Assembly: GCF_021654335.1 (NCBI RefSeq)
Contig: NZ_AP023423.1
Location: 714,001 to 778,000, forward strand
Length of the DNA stretch: 64,000 nucleotides
Direction of reading: 5' to 3'
DNA from: Sideroxyarcus emersonii
GTDB taxonomy: Bacteria; Pseudomonadota; Gammaproteobacteria; Burkholderiales; Gallionellaceae
Below the pieces are notes generated by a model. It did not search any database and was not told the DNA's origin. It saw nothing but the letters and a program-made list of their open reading frames with translations. Position 1 is the first letter of the stretch. Each line of letters starts with the position of its first letter. Of the stretch, positions 28,503-37,776 are shown one piece after another. The position numbers and the translations under genes were made by a program.

Positions 28503-29879
28503 ATGTCGACCACATCCATCTCCATGACCCCACTTGAGCGGCGCGCCAGCATTGGCCTGGCCGGCATCTATGGCCTGCGCATGCTGGGACTCTTCATCAT
28601 CCTGCCGATCTTTGCTTTGTATGCCGAAAAACTGCCTGGCGGGCAGAGCCATTTCCTGATCGGGATTGCGCTGGGCGCATACGGCCTGACGCAGTCCATC
28701 CTGCAGATTCCGGCCGGCTGGCTGTCGGATCGATACGGGCGCAAGCCGATCATCGTGATCGGGCTGTTGCTGTTCGCGGCGGGCAGTTTCATCGCGGCAT
28801 CGGCCGACGACATCTATTGGATCATCGCCGGGCGCGTGATGCAGGGGGCCGGTGCGATCAACGCGGCAGTGATGGCGCTGACCGCCGACCTGACGCGCGA
28901 AGAACATCGTACCAAGGCGATGGCGATGATCGGCATGACCATCGGCGTTACCTTCTCCGTCTCGATGGTGCTGTCGCCGTTGCTGTATAAGCACATCGGC
29001 ATGTCCGGGATGTTCTCGCTGATCGGCATCCTGGCCTTCGTTTCCATCGCCGTGGTGCTGTGGTTCATCCCCAATCCCGCCATCACGCGCTTCCATTCCG
29101 ATACCGAAACCAATACCGGAAAACTGGCCGAGGTGCTGCGCAACAAGGATCTGCTGCGCATGGATTTCGGCGTGTTCACGCTGCATGCGATCCTGATGTC
29201 AGTGTTCATGCAGGTGCCGTTCATCCTGCGCGCCGACGGGCTCGATGCGCAGCACCAGTGGCAGGTCTATCTGCCGGTGATGCTGATCGCTTTCGCCCTC
29301 ATGGTGCCGCCGATCATCATCGCCGAGAAGAAGGCGAAGATGAAGCAGGTGTTCATGGCCGCCATCGCGCTGGCAGCAGTGGCCCAGCTGGCGATCCTGT
29401 TCCTGCATGGCAGCATCTGGGGGGTGGCTATCTCCCTGTTGCTGTTCTTTACCGCCTTCAACGTGCTGGAAGCGACGCAGCCCTCCATCGTCAGCAAGAT
29501 CGCGCCGCTGGCTGCCAAAGGTACGGCGATGGGCGTGTTCAGCAGCGTACAGTTCCTGGGCGCGTTCTTCGGCTCTGCCATGGGAGGGCTGCTGATGCAG
29601 TTCTATGGCGGCAATTCGGTGCTGGTGTTCGCAGTCGGCATGCTGCTGCTGTGGCTGGCGGTCGCTTCCGGCATGCGGCCACCGCGTCCCCTGATGACCA
29701 GGATGTATCATCTGCCCGAATTGAGCGAAGAAGCAGCGCGTGCAATGCAGCAGTCTCTGGCACAATTGCGGGGAGTGAGTGAAGTGCTGGTGGTGGCTGG
29801 CGAGCAGATCGCCTGCCTCAAGGTGGAAATCGGCGGGTTCGACGAAGACGCGGTTGAAAATCTAGTGAAAGGGGCTTGA
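28503..29879 (+). CDS. YajR-like MFS transporter with C-terminal YAM domain
   Basis: A 458-residue protein with twelve transmembrane segments. The MFS motif A is clear ([13 protein letters not shown] after segment 2). After segment 12 there is an extra ~70-residue soluble domain ([24 protein letters not shown]), matching the ferredoxin-like YAM domain of E. coli YajR in position and length. It is a putative drug/proton antiporter; substrate unknown. Ribosome binding site is weak; an alternative ATG lies at 28524. It ends one base before ssb, a pairing often seen in betaproteobacteria. Confidence 0.87.
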   Translation: MSTTSISMTPLERRASIGLAGIYGLRMLGLFIILPIFALYAEKLPGGQSHFLIGIALGAYGLTQSILQIPAGWLSDRYGRKPIIVIGLLLFAAGSFIAASADDIYWIIAGRVMQGAGAINAAVMALTADLTREEHRTKAMAMIGMTIGVTFSVSMVLSPLLYKHIGMSGMFSLIGILAFVSIAVVLWFIPNPAITRFHSDTETNTGKLAEVLRNKDLLRMDFGVFTLHAILMSVFMQVPFILRADGLDAQHQWQVYLPVMLIAFALMVPPIIIAEKKAKMKQVFMAAIALAAVAQLAILFLHGSIWGVAISLLLFFTAFNVLEATQPSIVSKIAPLAAKGTAMGVFSSVQFLGAFFGSAMGGLLMQFYGGNSVLVFAVGMLLLWLAVASGMRPPRPLMTRMYHLPELSEEAARAMQQSLAQLRGVSEVLVVAGEQIACLKVEIGGFDEDAVENLVKGA

Positions 29880-29880
29880 G

Positions 29881-30339
29881 ATGTCGGTGAACAAAGTGAT
29901 CCTGGTGGGGCGTCTGGGTAAGGACCCGGAGACCCGTTATATGACCAATGGCGAGGCGGTGACCAACGTCACGCTGGCGACTTCCGAGAACTGGAAGGAC
30001 AAGAGCGGCGAGAAACAGGAAAAGACCGAGTGGCACAATCTCGTGTTCTATCGCCGCCTGGCCGAAGTGGCGGGCGAATATCTGAAAAAGGGTTCGCAGA
30101 TCTACGTCGAAGGCAAGATACAGACGCGCAAATGGCAGGATAAAGAGACGGGCAAGGATCGCTATACCACCGAGATCATCGTCAACGAAATGCAGATGCT
30201 GGGCAGCAAGTCCGGCGGCGGCAGCTTCGAGGTGGTGGAGAATCAGTCGGCCGCTCCGGCACGCAGTGCCGCCGCCAAACCCGCGGCCAGCACTGGCAAG
30301 AGCAATTTCGACAACTTCGATGACGATATCCCCTTCTGA
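29881..30339 (+). CDS. ssb: Single-stranded DNA-binding protein
   Basis: A 152-residue SSB. The OB-fold occupies about residues 1-110 ([40 protein letters not shown]). A short glycine/alanine-rich linker follows, then the acidic tail DNFDDDIPF that recruits repair and replication proteins. Starts one base after the MFS gene. Confidence 0.98.
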   Translation: MSVNKVILVGRLGKDPETRYMTNGEAVTNVTLATSENWKDKSGEKQEKTEWHNLVFYRRLAEVAGEYLKKGSQIYVEGKIQTRKWQDKETGKDRYTTEIIVNEMQMLGSKSGGGSFEVVENQSAAPARSAAAKPAASTGKSNFDNFDDDIPF

Positions 30340-30368
30340 TCTGGATAATATCTAAATTGTTAAGATAG

Positions 30369-30391
30369 CGACCGCTTCGGCGGTCGTTTTT
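30369..30391 (+). terminator. Rho-independent terminator after ssb
   Basis: CGACCGC (30369-30375) pairs with GCGGTCG (30380-30386) across a TTCG tetraloop, followed by five T. The remaining 200 bases before the next gene show nothing else recognisable. Confidence 0.92.
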
Positions 30392-30599
30392 CATTGACCC
30401 TCCCGGGAAAATCGAGCCGGCCATATCATCTGCCTCGATCGGCAAGCGCTGGGGACGGCAGTTCGATTAAAGTCTGGCTGGCCATGGTCGATAGCAGGCA
30501 GAACGCTGCGATATTTGTCTTTTGCCGGCCTCGGCTCAGGCGGATAATCGCCAGGAATGGTCGCCGACATGACGCCGGTTGCCTGCGGGAAGGAAAACC

Positions 30600-31145
30600 G
30601 TGATCGATTCAGACTTCAATTGCCAGCAGCATGCGCAGCGCCGTGGCGACGCCGGACGAGCATCGGGCATTCAACGTGCAGCGCTGGCTGCCGGCCTGAT
30701 GCTGGCCTCCTGTTTGTCACCCGCCTGTATTGCGGCAGGTGTTCCGGCTTCTACTTTCGGCACCACCATCGGCAGCGGACTGCTGTGTCTTGACCAGATC
30801 GATCCGTTCTTCTTCTGGTCCTATTTGAAAGAGTCTTTCGGGGCGCCCTACAAGCAAGAAGGCGGAGCTTATTGGTTCAAGGTCCAGACATCGCTGTGGG
30901 GGATGCAGGTGTCGGATATCCTGGTAAGCGACGGGTCCGGCCAGCTGGTTTTCCTGGCCGCGACGATCAAGGCCAAGCCGGATGCGCTGTCGGATGCCAT
31001 TCTGGGCAGTACCGGCATCGGCTACATGAAAGACGGAACCATGCGTTATGCACCGATGGAGTCAGGGCTGGGCAGCAGGATCGTTTATGCCGGCCAGGAT
31101 GCCAGAATATATTGCGCAAAATATAATCCGGACAGCTGGCGCTGA
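30600..31145 (+). CDS. Exported protein of unknown function
   Basis: Predicted 181 residues from a GTG at 30600 with GGAAGGAAA upstream; an ATG at 30579 in the same frame is the alternative. After a long basic n-region comes a hydrophobic segment (AALAAGLMLASCLSPACIAA) that could be a signal peptide or a lipobox (LASC). The mature part contains LLCLDQIDPFFFWSYL and YWFKVQTSLWGMQVSDILVS, rich in aromatic residues. No family recognised. It lies alone between the ssb terminator and an MFS gene. Confidence 0.65.
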   Translation: MIDSDFNCQQHAQRRGDAGRASGIQRAALAAGLMLASCLSPACIAAGVPASTFGTTIGSGLLCLDQIDPFFFWSYLKESFGAPYKQEGGAYWFKVQTSLWGMQVSDILVSDGSGQLVFLAATIKAKPDALSDAILGSTGIGYMKDGTMRYAPMESGLGSRIVYAGQDARIYCAKYNPDSWR

Positions 31146-31191
31146 CGCCCCGGAAAGATATCCCTCATCCCGATTCCCCGGCCGAACCCGC

Positions 31192-32430
31192 ATGCAAAAA
31201 CCGTCCCTGCCACACCCGAACCCGATCTTGGGCAATCGCGGCTTCATCAAACTGCTGGGTTTCCGTTTCCAGATATCGCTGGCTTACCAGATCATCGCCG
31301 TGGTGGTCGGCTGGCATATCTATCAGTTGACGCATGATCCCTTTGACCTCGGGCTGGTCGGATTGGCAGAGGTGATTCCCTATTTCGGCTTTGCCCTGTT
31401 TGCCGGCTATGTCGTCGATCATCACTCGCGCCGCATGTTCGGTGTGCTGGCCAGCATGGTTCTGGGTTGCAATGCGCTGGTGCTGCTGGCAGTCGCACTT
31501 GGCATGACGGCCGGCGATGAACTGACCTGGATTTATGCTGCCGTCGCGGCCGGCGGCATGGCGCGCGCCTTCATCGGTCCCTCCTACAATGCGCTGATCG
31601 CACTGGCTTTGCCGCGGGAGCATTATGCCCGAGCCGCCGGGATCGGCAGTTCCGTCTTCCAGTCGGCGCTGGTGCTGGGTCCTGCATTGGGCGGGGTGCT
31701 GGTGGCCTGGTTCGGTATCGCCGCCGGTTATCTGGTGGCCGCCATTCTCAGCCTGATGGCTGCGGCATCCTTGTTCATGCTGCGCATCGCGGAACCGCCG
31801 GCGGCGGCCAGCGCCCCGATATTCGCGAGCATCGCCGAGGGGCTGCGTTTCGTGTTCGGCAACCAGATCATTCTGGGGGCACAGGCGCTGGACATGTTTG
31901 CCGTGCTGTTCGGCGGCGCCGTCGCCATGTTGCCGGCTTTCATCCATGACGTCTTCCACTACGGACCGGAAGGTCTCGGCATCCTGCGCGCGGCCCCGGC
32001 AATCGGGGCAATCGTCACCGGAATCATGCTTGCGCGCCATCCATTGAGTCGGCATGCGGGCAGGTACCTGCTGGCCGCGGTCGCGGGATTCGGGGCCTGC
32101 ATCATCCTGTTCGCCCTCACCAGCCATTTCTGGGTGGCCGCCTTCTTGTTGATGCTCTCGGGGATCTGCGATGGCGTGTCGGTGGTGATGCGCAGCACCA
32201 TCATGCAACTGATGACGCCGGACACCATGCGCGGCCGCGTCTCGGCCATCAACGGCATCTTCATCGGCTCCTCGAACGAGCTGGGCGCTTTCGAATCCGG
32301 CCTGGCGGCGCGGCTGATGGGGCTGGTTCCGTCGGTGGTTTTTGGCGGGGCGATGTCCTTGCTCATCGTTGCCGTGACCGCGCGTCTGGCACCAGGACTG
32401 CGCAAACTGAACCTGCAGCAGTTGCACTAG
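31192..32430 (+). CDS. MFS transporter, EntS-like
   Basis: A 412-residue protein with about twelve hydrophobic segments. N-terminal features such as FRFQISLAYQIIAVVVGWHIYQLTHDPFDLGLVGL and the motif AGYVVDHHSRRMFG, seen in pieces, fit the MFS_3 group that includes the enterobactin exporter EntS. No siderophore genes are adjacent, so the substrate is open. The frame is open 48 codons upstream; ATG 31192 is chosen from the family start, though its ribosome binding site is poor. Convergent with the TRAP operon, with a 34-base gap. Confidence 0.82.
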   Translation: MQKPSLPHPNPILGNRGFIKLLGFRFQISLAYQIIAVVVGWHIYQLTHDPFDLGLVGLAEVIPYFGFALFAGYVVDHHSRRMFGVLASMVLGCNALVLLAVALGMTAGDELTWIYAAVAAGGMARAFIGPSYNALIALALPREHYARAAGIGSSVFQSALVLGPALGGVLVAWFGIAAGYLVAAILSLMAAASLFMLRIAEPPAAASAPIFASIAEGLRFVFGNQIILGAQALDMFAVLFGGAVAMLPAFIHDVFHYGPEGLGILRAAPAIGAIVTGIMLARHPLSRHAGRYLLAAVAGFGACIILFALTSHFWVAAFLLMLSGICDGVSVVMRSTIMQLMTPDTMRGRVSAINGIFIGSSNELGAFESGLAARLMGLVPSVVFGGAMSLLIVAVTARLAPGLRKLNLQQLH

Positions 32431-32464
32431 GTGTGCGACGGCAGCCGGAGGCCGGCAGCTTGCT

Positions 32465-33751
32465 TCAGTGCCTGATCAGCGCCAGCGATAGTTCGGGCCA
32501 GTAGGTGATGATCAGCACGGCGACCAGCAGCATGGCCACGAACGGCAGCACGGCGCGGAAGATCTCCAGCATCGGCCGGTCGAAACGGTAGATGGCGATG
32601 AACAGGTTCATGCCCATCGGCGGCATCAGGTAGGCGATCTCCATGTTGGCCAGGAAGATGATGCCGAGATGGACCGGGTGGATGCCGTAGCCCACCGCGA
32701 TCGGCAGGATCAGCGGCACCATGATCACCAGGGCCGAAAAGATATCGAGCATCATGCCGAGCAGCAGCAGGAAGATATTCAGCAGCAGCAGGAAACTGTA
32801 GGCATTGTCCACATGGGTGCGGATGAAGCTGAACAGCTTGGCCGGGATCTCGGCGTCGAGCAGGTAGTTGGTGGAAGCCAGCGACATGCCCAGCACGATC
32901 AGGATGGCGCCGACCAGCACCATGGATTCGCGCATGATCCTGGGCAGGTTGGTGAAGGTGATCTCGCGGTGGATGAGCACCTCGACGATGAATACATAGA
33001 TGGCTGTGACTGCCGCTGCTTCGGAGACGGCGAAGTAGCCGCTGTAGATGCCGCCGAGCACGACGACGGGCAGCGGCAGTTCCCAGCCGGCCTCGCGCAA
33101 CGCGGCCAGCGCCTCGCGCCAGCTGAATGGCTGGTGTACGGCCTGCGATCCGCGGTTCTGCCACAATCCATACAGCGATAGCAGGAATACGATCAGCAGG
33201 CCGGGCAGGATGCCGGCCAGGAACAGGTCGCTGATCGACACCGAATGGCCGATGTTGAGCTGCTGCGCCACCACGCCGTAGAGGATGAGCGGCAACGAGG
33301 GAGCGAACAGCAGGCCGATGCTGCCGGAGGTGGTGACCAGGCCGAGGCTGAAGCGTTCGGGATAGCCTGCCTGTTTGAGGGCCGGGTACAGCATGCCGCC
33401 GAGCGCCACGATGGTCACGCCGGAGGCGCCGGTGAAAGCCGTGAACATCGCGCAGATGACCAGTGCCACCGCCGCCAGTCCGCCGGGCATCCAGCCGAAG
33501 AAGACATTGGTGATGCGCACCAGGCGCCTGGGGGCATTCGATTCGGCCAGCAGGTAACCGGCGAAAGTGAACAGCGGGATGGCGAGCAGCACCGGCATCT
33601 CGGCCAGGCGGTAGATCTCGATGGCGACGACGGTCAGGTCGACATCGTCGCGCGCAAAATTCACCATCACGCTGGCGGCGATGACCGCGAACAGCGGTGC
33701 GCCGAGCAGCATCATGGCGATGAGCGCGATGCCGATCAGGATCATGGTCAT
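32465..33751 (-). CDS. dctM: TRAP transporter large membrane subunit
   Basis: A 428-residue protein with about twelve membrane segments, the ion-coupled transport subunit of a TRAP system. Typical DctM features: AMFTAFTGASGVTIVALGG near residue 100 and GSIGLLFAPSLPLILYG. The ATG at 33751 overlaps the dctQ stop (ATGA). The frame extends upstream but that part overlaps dctQ. Last gene of the minus-strand TRAP operon. Confidence 0.93.
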   Translation of the reverse strand: MTMILIGIALIAMMLLGAPLFAVIAASVMVNFARDDVDLTVVAIEIYRLAEMPVLLAIPLFTFAGYLLAESNAPRRLVRITNVFFGWMPGGLAAVALVICAMFTAFTGASGVTIVALGGMLYPALKQAGYPERFSLGLVTTSGSIGLLFAPSLPLILYGVVAQQLNIGHSVSISDLFLAGILPGLLIVFLLSLYGLWQNRGSQAVHQPFSWREALAALREAGWELPLPVVVLGGIYSGYFAVSEAAAVTAIYVFIVEVLIHREITFTNLPRIMRESMVLVGAILIVLGMSLASTNYLLDAEIPAKLFSFIRTHVDNAYSFLLLLNIFLLLLGMMLDIFSALVIMVPLILPIAVGYGIHPVHLGIIFLANMEIAYLMPPMGMNLFIAIYRFDRPMLEIFRAVLPFVAMLLVAVLIITYWPELSLALIRH

Positions 33752-34263
33752 TCCGCCACCTCGCGCCCGCGGGCCTGCTGTACATGGTGCACGAAGCGCA
33801 AGGCATAACGCAGTGCGATCAGCGTGAATGCCAGCGGCAGGATGCTGGCAGCGACCCACACCGGCAGCGAGCCGAAGACCATTTCGCCAGATTCGTGTGC
33901 GCTCTGCATGAAGCGCAGCGCCTGCCACGCCAGCACCAGGCACACCGCCAGCGTGAACAGGTCGGTCGCTGCTACCACTCCCGACTTGAGCCGGCCCGGC
34001 AACCAGCGCGCGATGGCGTCCACATGGATATGCTTGCCCTCACGGCTGGCGGCGACGGCGCCTAGGAATGCCACCCACAGCACCAGCAGGCGCAGCAACT
34101 GATCGGCACCGAAGATGCTCGTGTCGAAGAAATTGCGGAACAGTATCTGCGCAGCGGCCAGCAACACCATCGATGCCAGCATGGCGATGAGCAGTGCGTT
34201 CTCGGTCCAGGTGACGACCCTGATCAGGCGGGCCAGCACGGGGGGCAGGTTGCGGGTCGGCAT
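33748..34263 (-). CDS. dctQ: TRAP transporter small membrane subunit
   Basis: A 171-residue protein with four membrane segments. Characteristic DctQ features: TWTENALLIAMLASMVLL, FGADQLLRLLVLWVAFLGA and SREGKHIHVDAI after segment 2. It pairs with DctM to form the membrane unit and is coupled to it by a four-base overlap. It starts 3 bases after the dctP stop. Confidence 0.92.
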   Translation of the reverse strand: MPTRNLPPVLARLIRVVTWTENALLIAMLASMVLLAAAQILFRNFFDTSIFGADQLLRLLVLWVAFLGAVAASREGKHIHVDAIARWLPGRLKSGVVAATDLFTLAVCLVLAWQALRFMQSAHESGEMVFGSLPVWVAASILPLAFTLIALRYALRFVHHVQQARGREVAE

Positions 34264-34266
34264 GCG

Positions 34267-35268
34267 CTAGTGGTGGCTGCGGCGGTATGCATCGAGATTG
34301 CCGCGCAGCTCCTTGACCAGAGCCGGCGAGAACACGCCCTGGCTGGTCAGTCGTTCGATGGTCTGGTCGGCGGCGGCGTGCAGCTTGGCCATCTCGTCCG
34401 GCGCCAGCGAAACGAACACGATGCCCTGCTTGCGCAATGCCTCGCGCGCACTGTTGTCGTCGATGCGGGTCTGGCGATTCATTGCCGCGTACACGCGTTC
34501 CATCACTTCGCGCATGACCGCCTGGTCGGCCGCGCTCATGCCGGAAAATGCCTTCTTGTCGACGGCCAGCGCACCGAAGATGGACATGGTCGGCACATCG
34601 GTCAGGTACTTCACCTTGGTGTGCCATTGCAGCGCGATGGCGCCGGAGGCGGTCGCGCCGATGGTGGTGATGAGCCCGGTCTGCAGGCCGGTGAGTACGT
34701 CGGTGAGCGGCAAGGGCAGCGAGGGAGCGCCCAGCGTCTCGAACATCGCGCGGCTGATATCGTCGCCCTCCGGCACCCAGATCTTCTGGTTCTTCAGGTC
34801 GTCGACGTGCTGCAGCTGCGTATTCGACATCAGGTAGGCGAAGCCGCCGTCGGTGATGCCGAAAGTCACGAAGCCGTGATCCTCGATGCCTTGCGCGATC
34901 TTCTTGTCCATGCGTGCGCGCACATAATCGAGTTCATCGTAGGAACGGAACAGCATCGGCAGGCTGTAGACCTGCGCATCGGGATATATCTCGGCCAGCG
35001 CGCCGCCGGTAAGCGCACCACCCTGCAATTGGCCGGCGCGGATCTTGCGCAGCACCACGCGGTCGCTGCCCATGCTGCCGCCGGGATAGAATTTGATGGT
35101 GACGCGTCCTTCGGTGCGCTTCTCGATCTCTTCGCCGCCCTTGCGCAGCTCCTGCATCCACTGCGTGCCATCCGGCGCCAGTGTGGCGATCTTCAGGTTC
35201 AGCGCCTGGGCCGAGCCCACCGGGCCGGCCAGCAGTGCCGCAAACATGAATGACAACAGTGCACGCAT
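34267..35268 (-). CDS. dctP: TRAP transporter periplasmic binding protein, TAtT-associated type
   Basis: A 333-residue periplasmic protein with a signal peptide ([22 protein letters not shown]). The DctP fold is recognisable: [27 protein letters not shown] and [25 protein letters not shown], in pieces. At the site where most DctP proteins have KLRVP, with the carboxylate-binding arginine, this one reads [10 protein letters not shown], so the arginine appears replaced by tryptophan. Together with the upstream TAtT-like lipoprotein gene this suggests a non-carboxylate, perhaps hydrophobic, ligand as proposed for Treponema TatPT. Family assignment is firm; the ligand is inference. Confidence 0.9.
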   Translation of the reverse strand: MRALLSFMFAALLAGPVGSAQALNLKIATLAPDGTQWMQELRKGGEEIEKRTEGRVTIKFYPGGSMGSDRVVLRKIRAGQLQGGALTGGALAEIYPDAQVYSLPMLFRSYDELDYVRARMDKKIAQGIEDHGFVTFGITDGGFAYLMSNTQLQHVDDLKNQKIWVPEGDDISRAMFETLGAPSLPLPLTDVLTGLQTGLITTIGATASGAIALQWHTKVKYLTDVPTMSIFGALAVDKKAFSGMSAADQAVMREVMERVYAAMNRQTRIDDNSAREALRKQGIVFVSLAPDEMAKLHAAADQTIERLTSQGVFSPALVKELRGNLDAYRRSHH

Positions 35269-35307
35269 TTTTTTCCCTTCACGCCTCAACGGACGATTGT
35301 GTTGTTC

Positions 35308-36162
35308 TTAAAAATAGCTGTCTGCGCTCGCCAGCAACTCGCGCGCCTGGCGTTTTGCCAGCACGTTGCTCAGCGTCAGCCCGGGTTCGACGGCCTCGGC
35401 ATCGAGCACCTCCTGCAGCAGCCGGTCGTGCAGCGGCCGGTCGTAAGTGATGCGCGCATAACGGCGCGCATATTCTACCTTGGCCATCAGGTCCCGGCCT
35501 GCGGAGAGTTCGATGGCGCGCTCGAAATGCATGCGCCCTTCCTCCGGTTTGCCGCCCAGCGCCGGCGGCAGCAATGTGGCGAACACGCCCAGATATAGGT
35601 GCGCTTCGCCGTGGCTATAGGTTTCGTCCAGTTCGACCACGCGCATCATCATGGCTTTCACCTTGGGCAGGCTGGCGATCGCGTTCCAGTCGCTGCTGTT
35701 GGCTTGTATCCAGCCGGCCCAGGCCGCGCCGCTGGCATATATCAGCGGCACATCGTCCGCTTTCAGTTTGCCGATGGCGGCGACGAATTCATCGTAGGGG
35801 CGCTCCAGCAATCTGCACAGCTGCGCGTCGTGGGCGCACAGCGCGCGATCGCTGTAGGCGCGAGCCTTGCGCGCCAGGCGTTTGGCGCGCTCCGGTTCTT
35901 TGACGAACGCGGCTGCATAGGCGCCATATAGCTTGCTGCCCGACAGCAACAGGTTTTCGTTCTTCGGGTCGCCCTCGATCAGGCTGTCGACCAGCAGCAG
36001 GTAGGAAGGCATGCCGGCCTCCACCGTTTCCGGGTCGTCCTGGTTGAGGATCGCGCTGGACAGGTTGTCGGCAAGCTTGCCGGAGGCGGATGTGACAAAG
36101 CCGGCACAGCCGGTCAGGGCGGACAGCGTCAGCAGATAGGCGATCAGGCGGGTCAGGTGCAT
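35308..36162 (-). CDS. TRAP-associated TAtT lipoprotein
   Basis: A 284-residue lipoprotein with lipobox LTGC after the hydrophobic LIAYLLTLSA segment. The rest is helical and TPR-like, with a conserved-looking ELDETYSHGEAHLYLGVFATLLPPALGGKPEEG region typical of the TRAP T-component (TAtT) family. These proteins form trimers that bind the P-component and may pass hydrophobic ligands. It lies 39 bases upstream of dctP and starts the operon. ATG 36162 is chosen because it puts the lipobox near residue 20; the frame is open 23 codons further. Confidence 0.85.
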   Translation of the reverse strand: MHLTRLIAYLLTLSALTGCAGFVTSASGKLADNLSSAILNQDDPETVEAGMPSYLLLVDSLIEGDPKNENLLLSGSKLYGAYAAAFVKEPERAKRLARKARAYSDRALCAHDAQLCRLLERPYDEFVAAIGKLKADDVPLIYASGAAWAGWIQANSSDWNAIASLPKVKAMMMRVVELDETYSHGEAHLYLGVFATLLPPALGGKPEEGRMHFERAIELSAGRDLMAKVEYARRYARITYDRPLHDRLLQEVLDAEAVEPGLTLSNVLAKRQARELLASADSYF

Positions 36163-36395
36163 GGTTGGGGCGGGATGGTTTCGTACGGTTTGTTTTCTGC
36201 GCAAGCTAAACCATTTCCATGGCATGTGCAACCGTGAAGGGGCGCCATGCGGTCTGTTTTTTGCGGCATCTTTATCTAGGTATATTGTCGAGCGGCAGGT
36301 TCGTTGGTAGTGTACCTGCTATCAAGGTGCGGGTGTTCGGCGCGGGATGTCTGGAGCGTGGGCGGATGATCGATGAAGATGGGCGGGATCGGCAA

Positions 36396-37052
36396 ATGAA
36401 AAAAGACTTTTGGCTGGAACGTTGGGAGCGGAACGAGATCGGTTTCCACCAGGACGAGATCAATCCGTATTTGCGGCGATACTGGCAGGAATTGTTTCCA
36501 GCCCGGGATACCCGGGTGTTCGTGCCGCTGTGCGGCAAGAGCCTCGATATGCTGTGGCTGCGCAAGCAGGGCTGCCCGGTGCTCGGCGTGGAGCTCAGCG
36601 CCATCGCCGTACAGGCGTTCTTCGAGGAAAACGGCTATGCGCCGAGCCATACGGTCAGCGGCAAGTTCGAGCAGTGCGAGGCGGGCGACATCCGCATCCT
36701 GTGCGGAGACTTCTTCGACCTGCAGCGCGGGGATCTGGCACAGGTGAACGGGGTGTACGACAGGGCATCGCTGGTTGCGCTGCCGCCCGAGATGCGCGAG
36801 CGCTATGCCGGCCACCTGGCGGAGATCCTGCCGCCCGGGACGCAGATCCTGCTGGTCACGTTCGATTACCCGCAGGCGGAAATGCAGGGGCCGCCTTTTG
36901 CGGTTTCCATCGACGAAGTGGAGGCGCTCTATGGCAGCCGTGCCAGCATACGTTTGCTGGCGCAGCATGATGCCTTGCCGGACAATCCGCGTTTCCGGCA
37001 ACGCGGCCTGAGCCGGTTGCAGGAGAACATCTTCCTGCTGACACTGGGGTAG
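36396..37052 (+). CDS. tpm: Thiopurine S-methyltransferase
   Basis: A 218-residue SAM-dependent methyltransferase, exactly the usual bacterial TPMT length from MKKDFWLERWERNEIGFHQ. SAM-binding parts are visible: FVPLCGKSLDMLWL, VLGVELSAIAVQAFF and VYDRASLVALPPEMRERYAGHL. Bacterial TPMTs methylate thiopurines and also selenium/tellurium compounds. The frame is open 59 codons upstream, but the family start is clear. It is a single gene, divergent from the TRAP operon across a 233-base gap that contains a plain intergenic region. Confidence 0.93.
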   Translation: MKKDFWLERWERNEIGFHQDEINPYLRRYWQELFPARDTRVFVPLCGKSLDMLWLRKQGCPVLGVELSAIAVQAFFEENGYAPSHTVSGKFEQCEAGDIRILCGDFFDLQRGDLAQVNGVYDRASLVALPPEMRERYAGHLAEILPPGTQILLVTFDYPQAEMQGPPFAVSIDEVEALYGSRASIRLLAQHDALPDNPRFRQRGLSRLQENIFLLTLG

Positions 37053-37182
37053 GGAGCGGGGCGAGCATTCTCGTTATCGGTATAGGGGATTTACCGCGTG
37101 CCAGGTATGCGGGAGCCGATTTGATGTGATAATGGACCATCTGCAGCAGCCCGGTGATGCGGGGACTCTCAAGGAGTGCGAC

Positions 37183-37776
37183 ATGTTCCAGGTCAGAATC
37201 CATGGTCGTGGCGGTCAAGGGGTGGTGAGCGGAGCGGAGATGCTGTCCATCGCCGCCTTTTTGCAGGGCAACTACGCGCAAGCCTTTCCCAGTTTCGGTT
37301 CCGAACGCACCGGCGCCCCGGTGGTCGCCTTCTGCCGCATTGCCGACCGCGAGATCCGGTTGCGCGAGCCGGTCATGCAGCCCGATGCGCTGATCATCCA
37401 GGATCCTACCTTGCTGCATCAGGTCGATGTGTTCGGCGGCCTGCGGCAGGACGGTTATGTACTGATCAACACTTCACGCAGTTTCGAGGCGCTCGGTATC
37501 GGCGAAATCGCCACCGGGCGGCGGGCGGAGCGCTTGTGCACCGTCCCGGCGAGCGAACTGGCCTTGCAGCATGTCGGGCGTCCGTTGCCGAATGCCGCGC
37601 TGCTCGGCGGCTTCGCAGCGCTCAGCGGCAAAGTTGATCTGGCTTCGGTGGCTGCCGCGGTGCGCGAGAAGTTTTCCGGCAAGGTGGCCGACGGCAACAT
37701 CGCCGCCGCCACCGCCGCCTACGATTTTGTGCAACGCAAGATGCAGGAGGCAGCCCATGTCGCTCAAGCAATGTGA
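37183..37776 (+). CDS. porG: 2-oxoacid:acceptor oxidoreductase, gamma subunit
   Basis: A 197-residue protein with the gamma-domain signature: RIHGRGGQGVVSGAEML at the N-terminus and AFPSFGSERTGAPVVAFCRI. It binds CoA in pyruvate:ferredoxin oxidoreductases. ATG 37183 has AAGGAG well spaced upstream. It overlaps the alpha-subunit gene by 20 bases. First gene of a four-gene operon. The exact 2-oxoacid (pyruvate or another) cannot be fixed from sequence alone. Confidence 0.93.
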   Translation: MFQVRIHGRGGQGVVSGAEMLSIAAFLQGNYAQAFPSFGSERTGAPVVAFCRIADREIRLREPVMQPDALIIQDPTLLHQVDVFGGLRQDGYVLINTSRSFEALGIGEIATGRRAERLCTVPASELALQHVGRPLPNAALLGGFAALSGKVDLASVAAAVREKFSGKVADGNIAAATAAYDFVQRKMQEAAHVAQAM

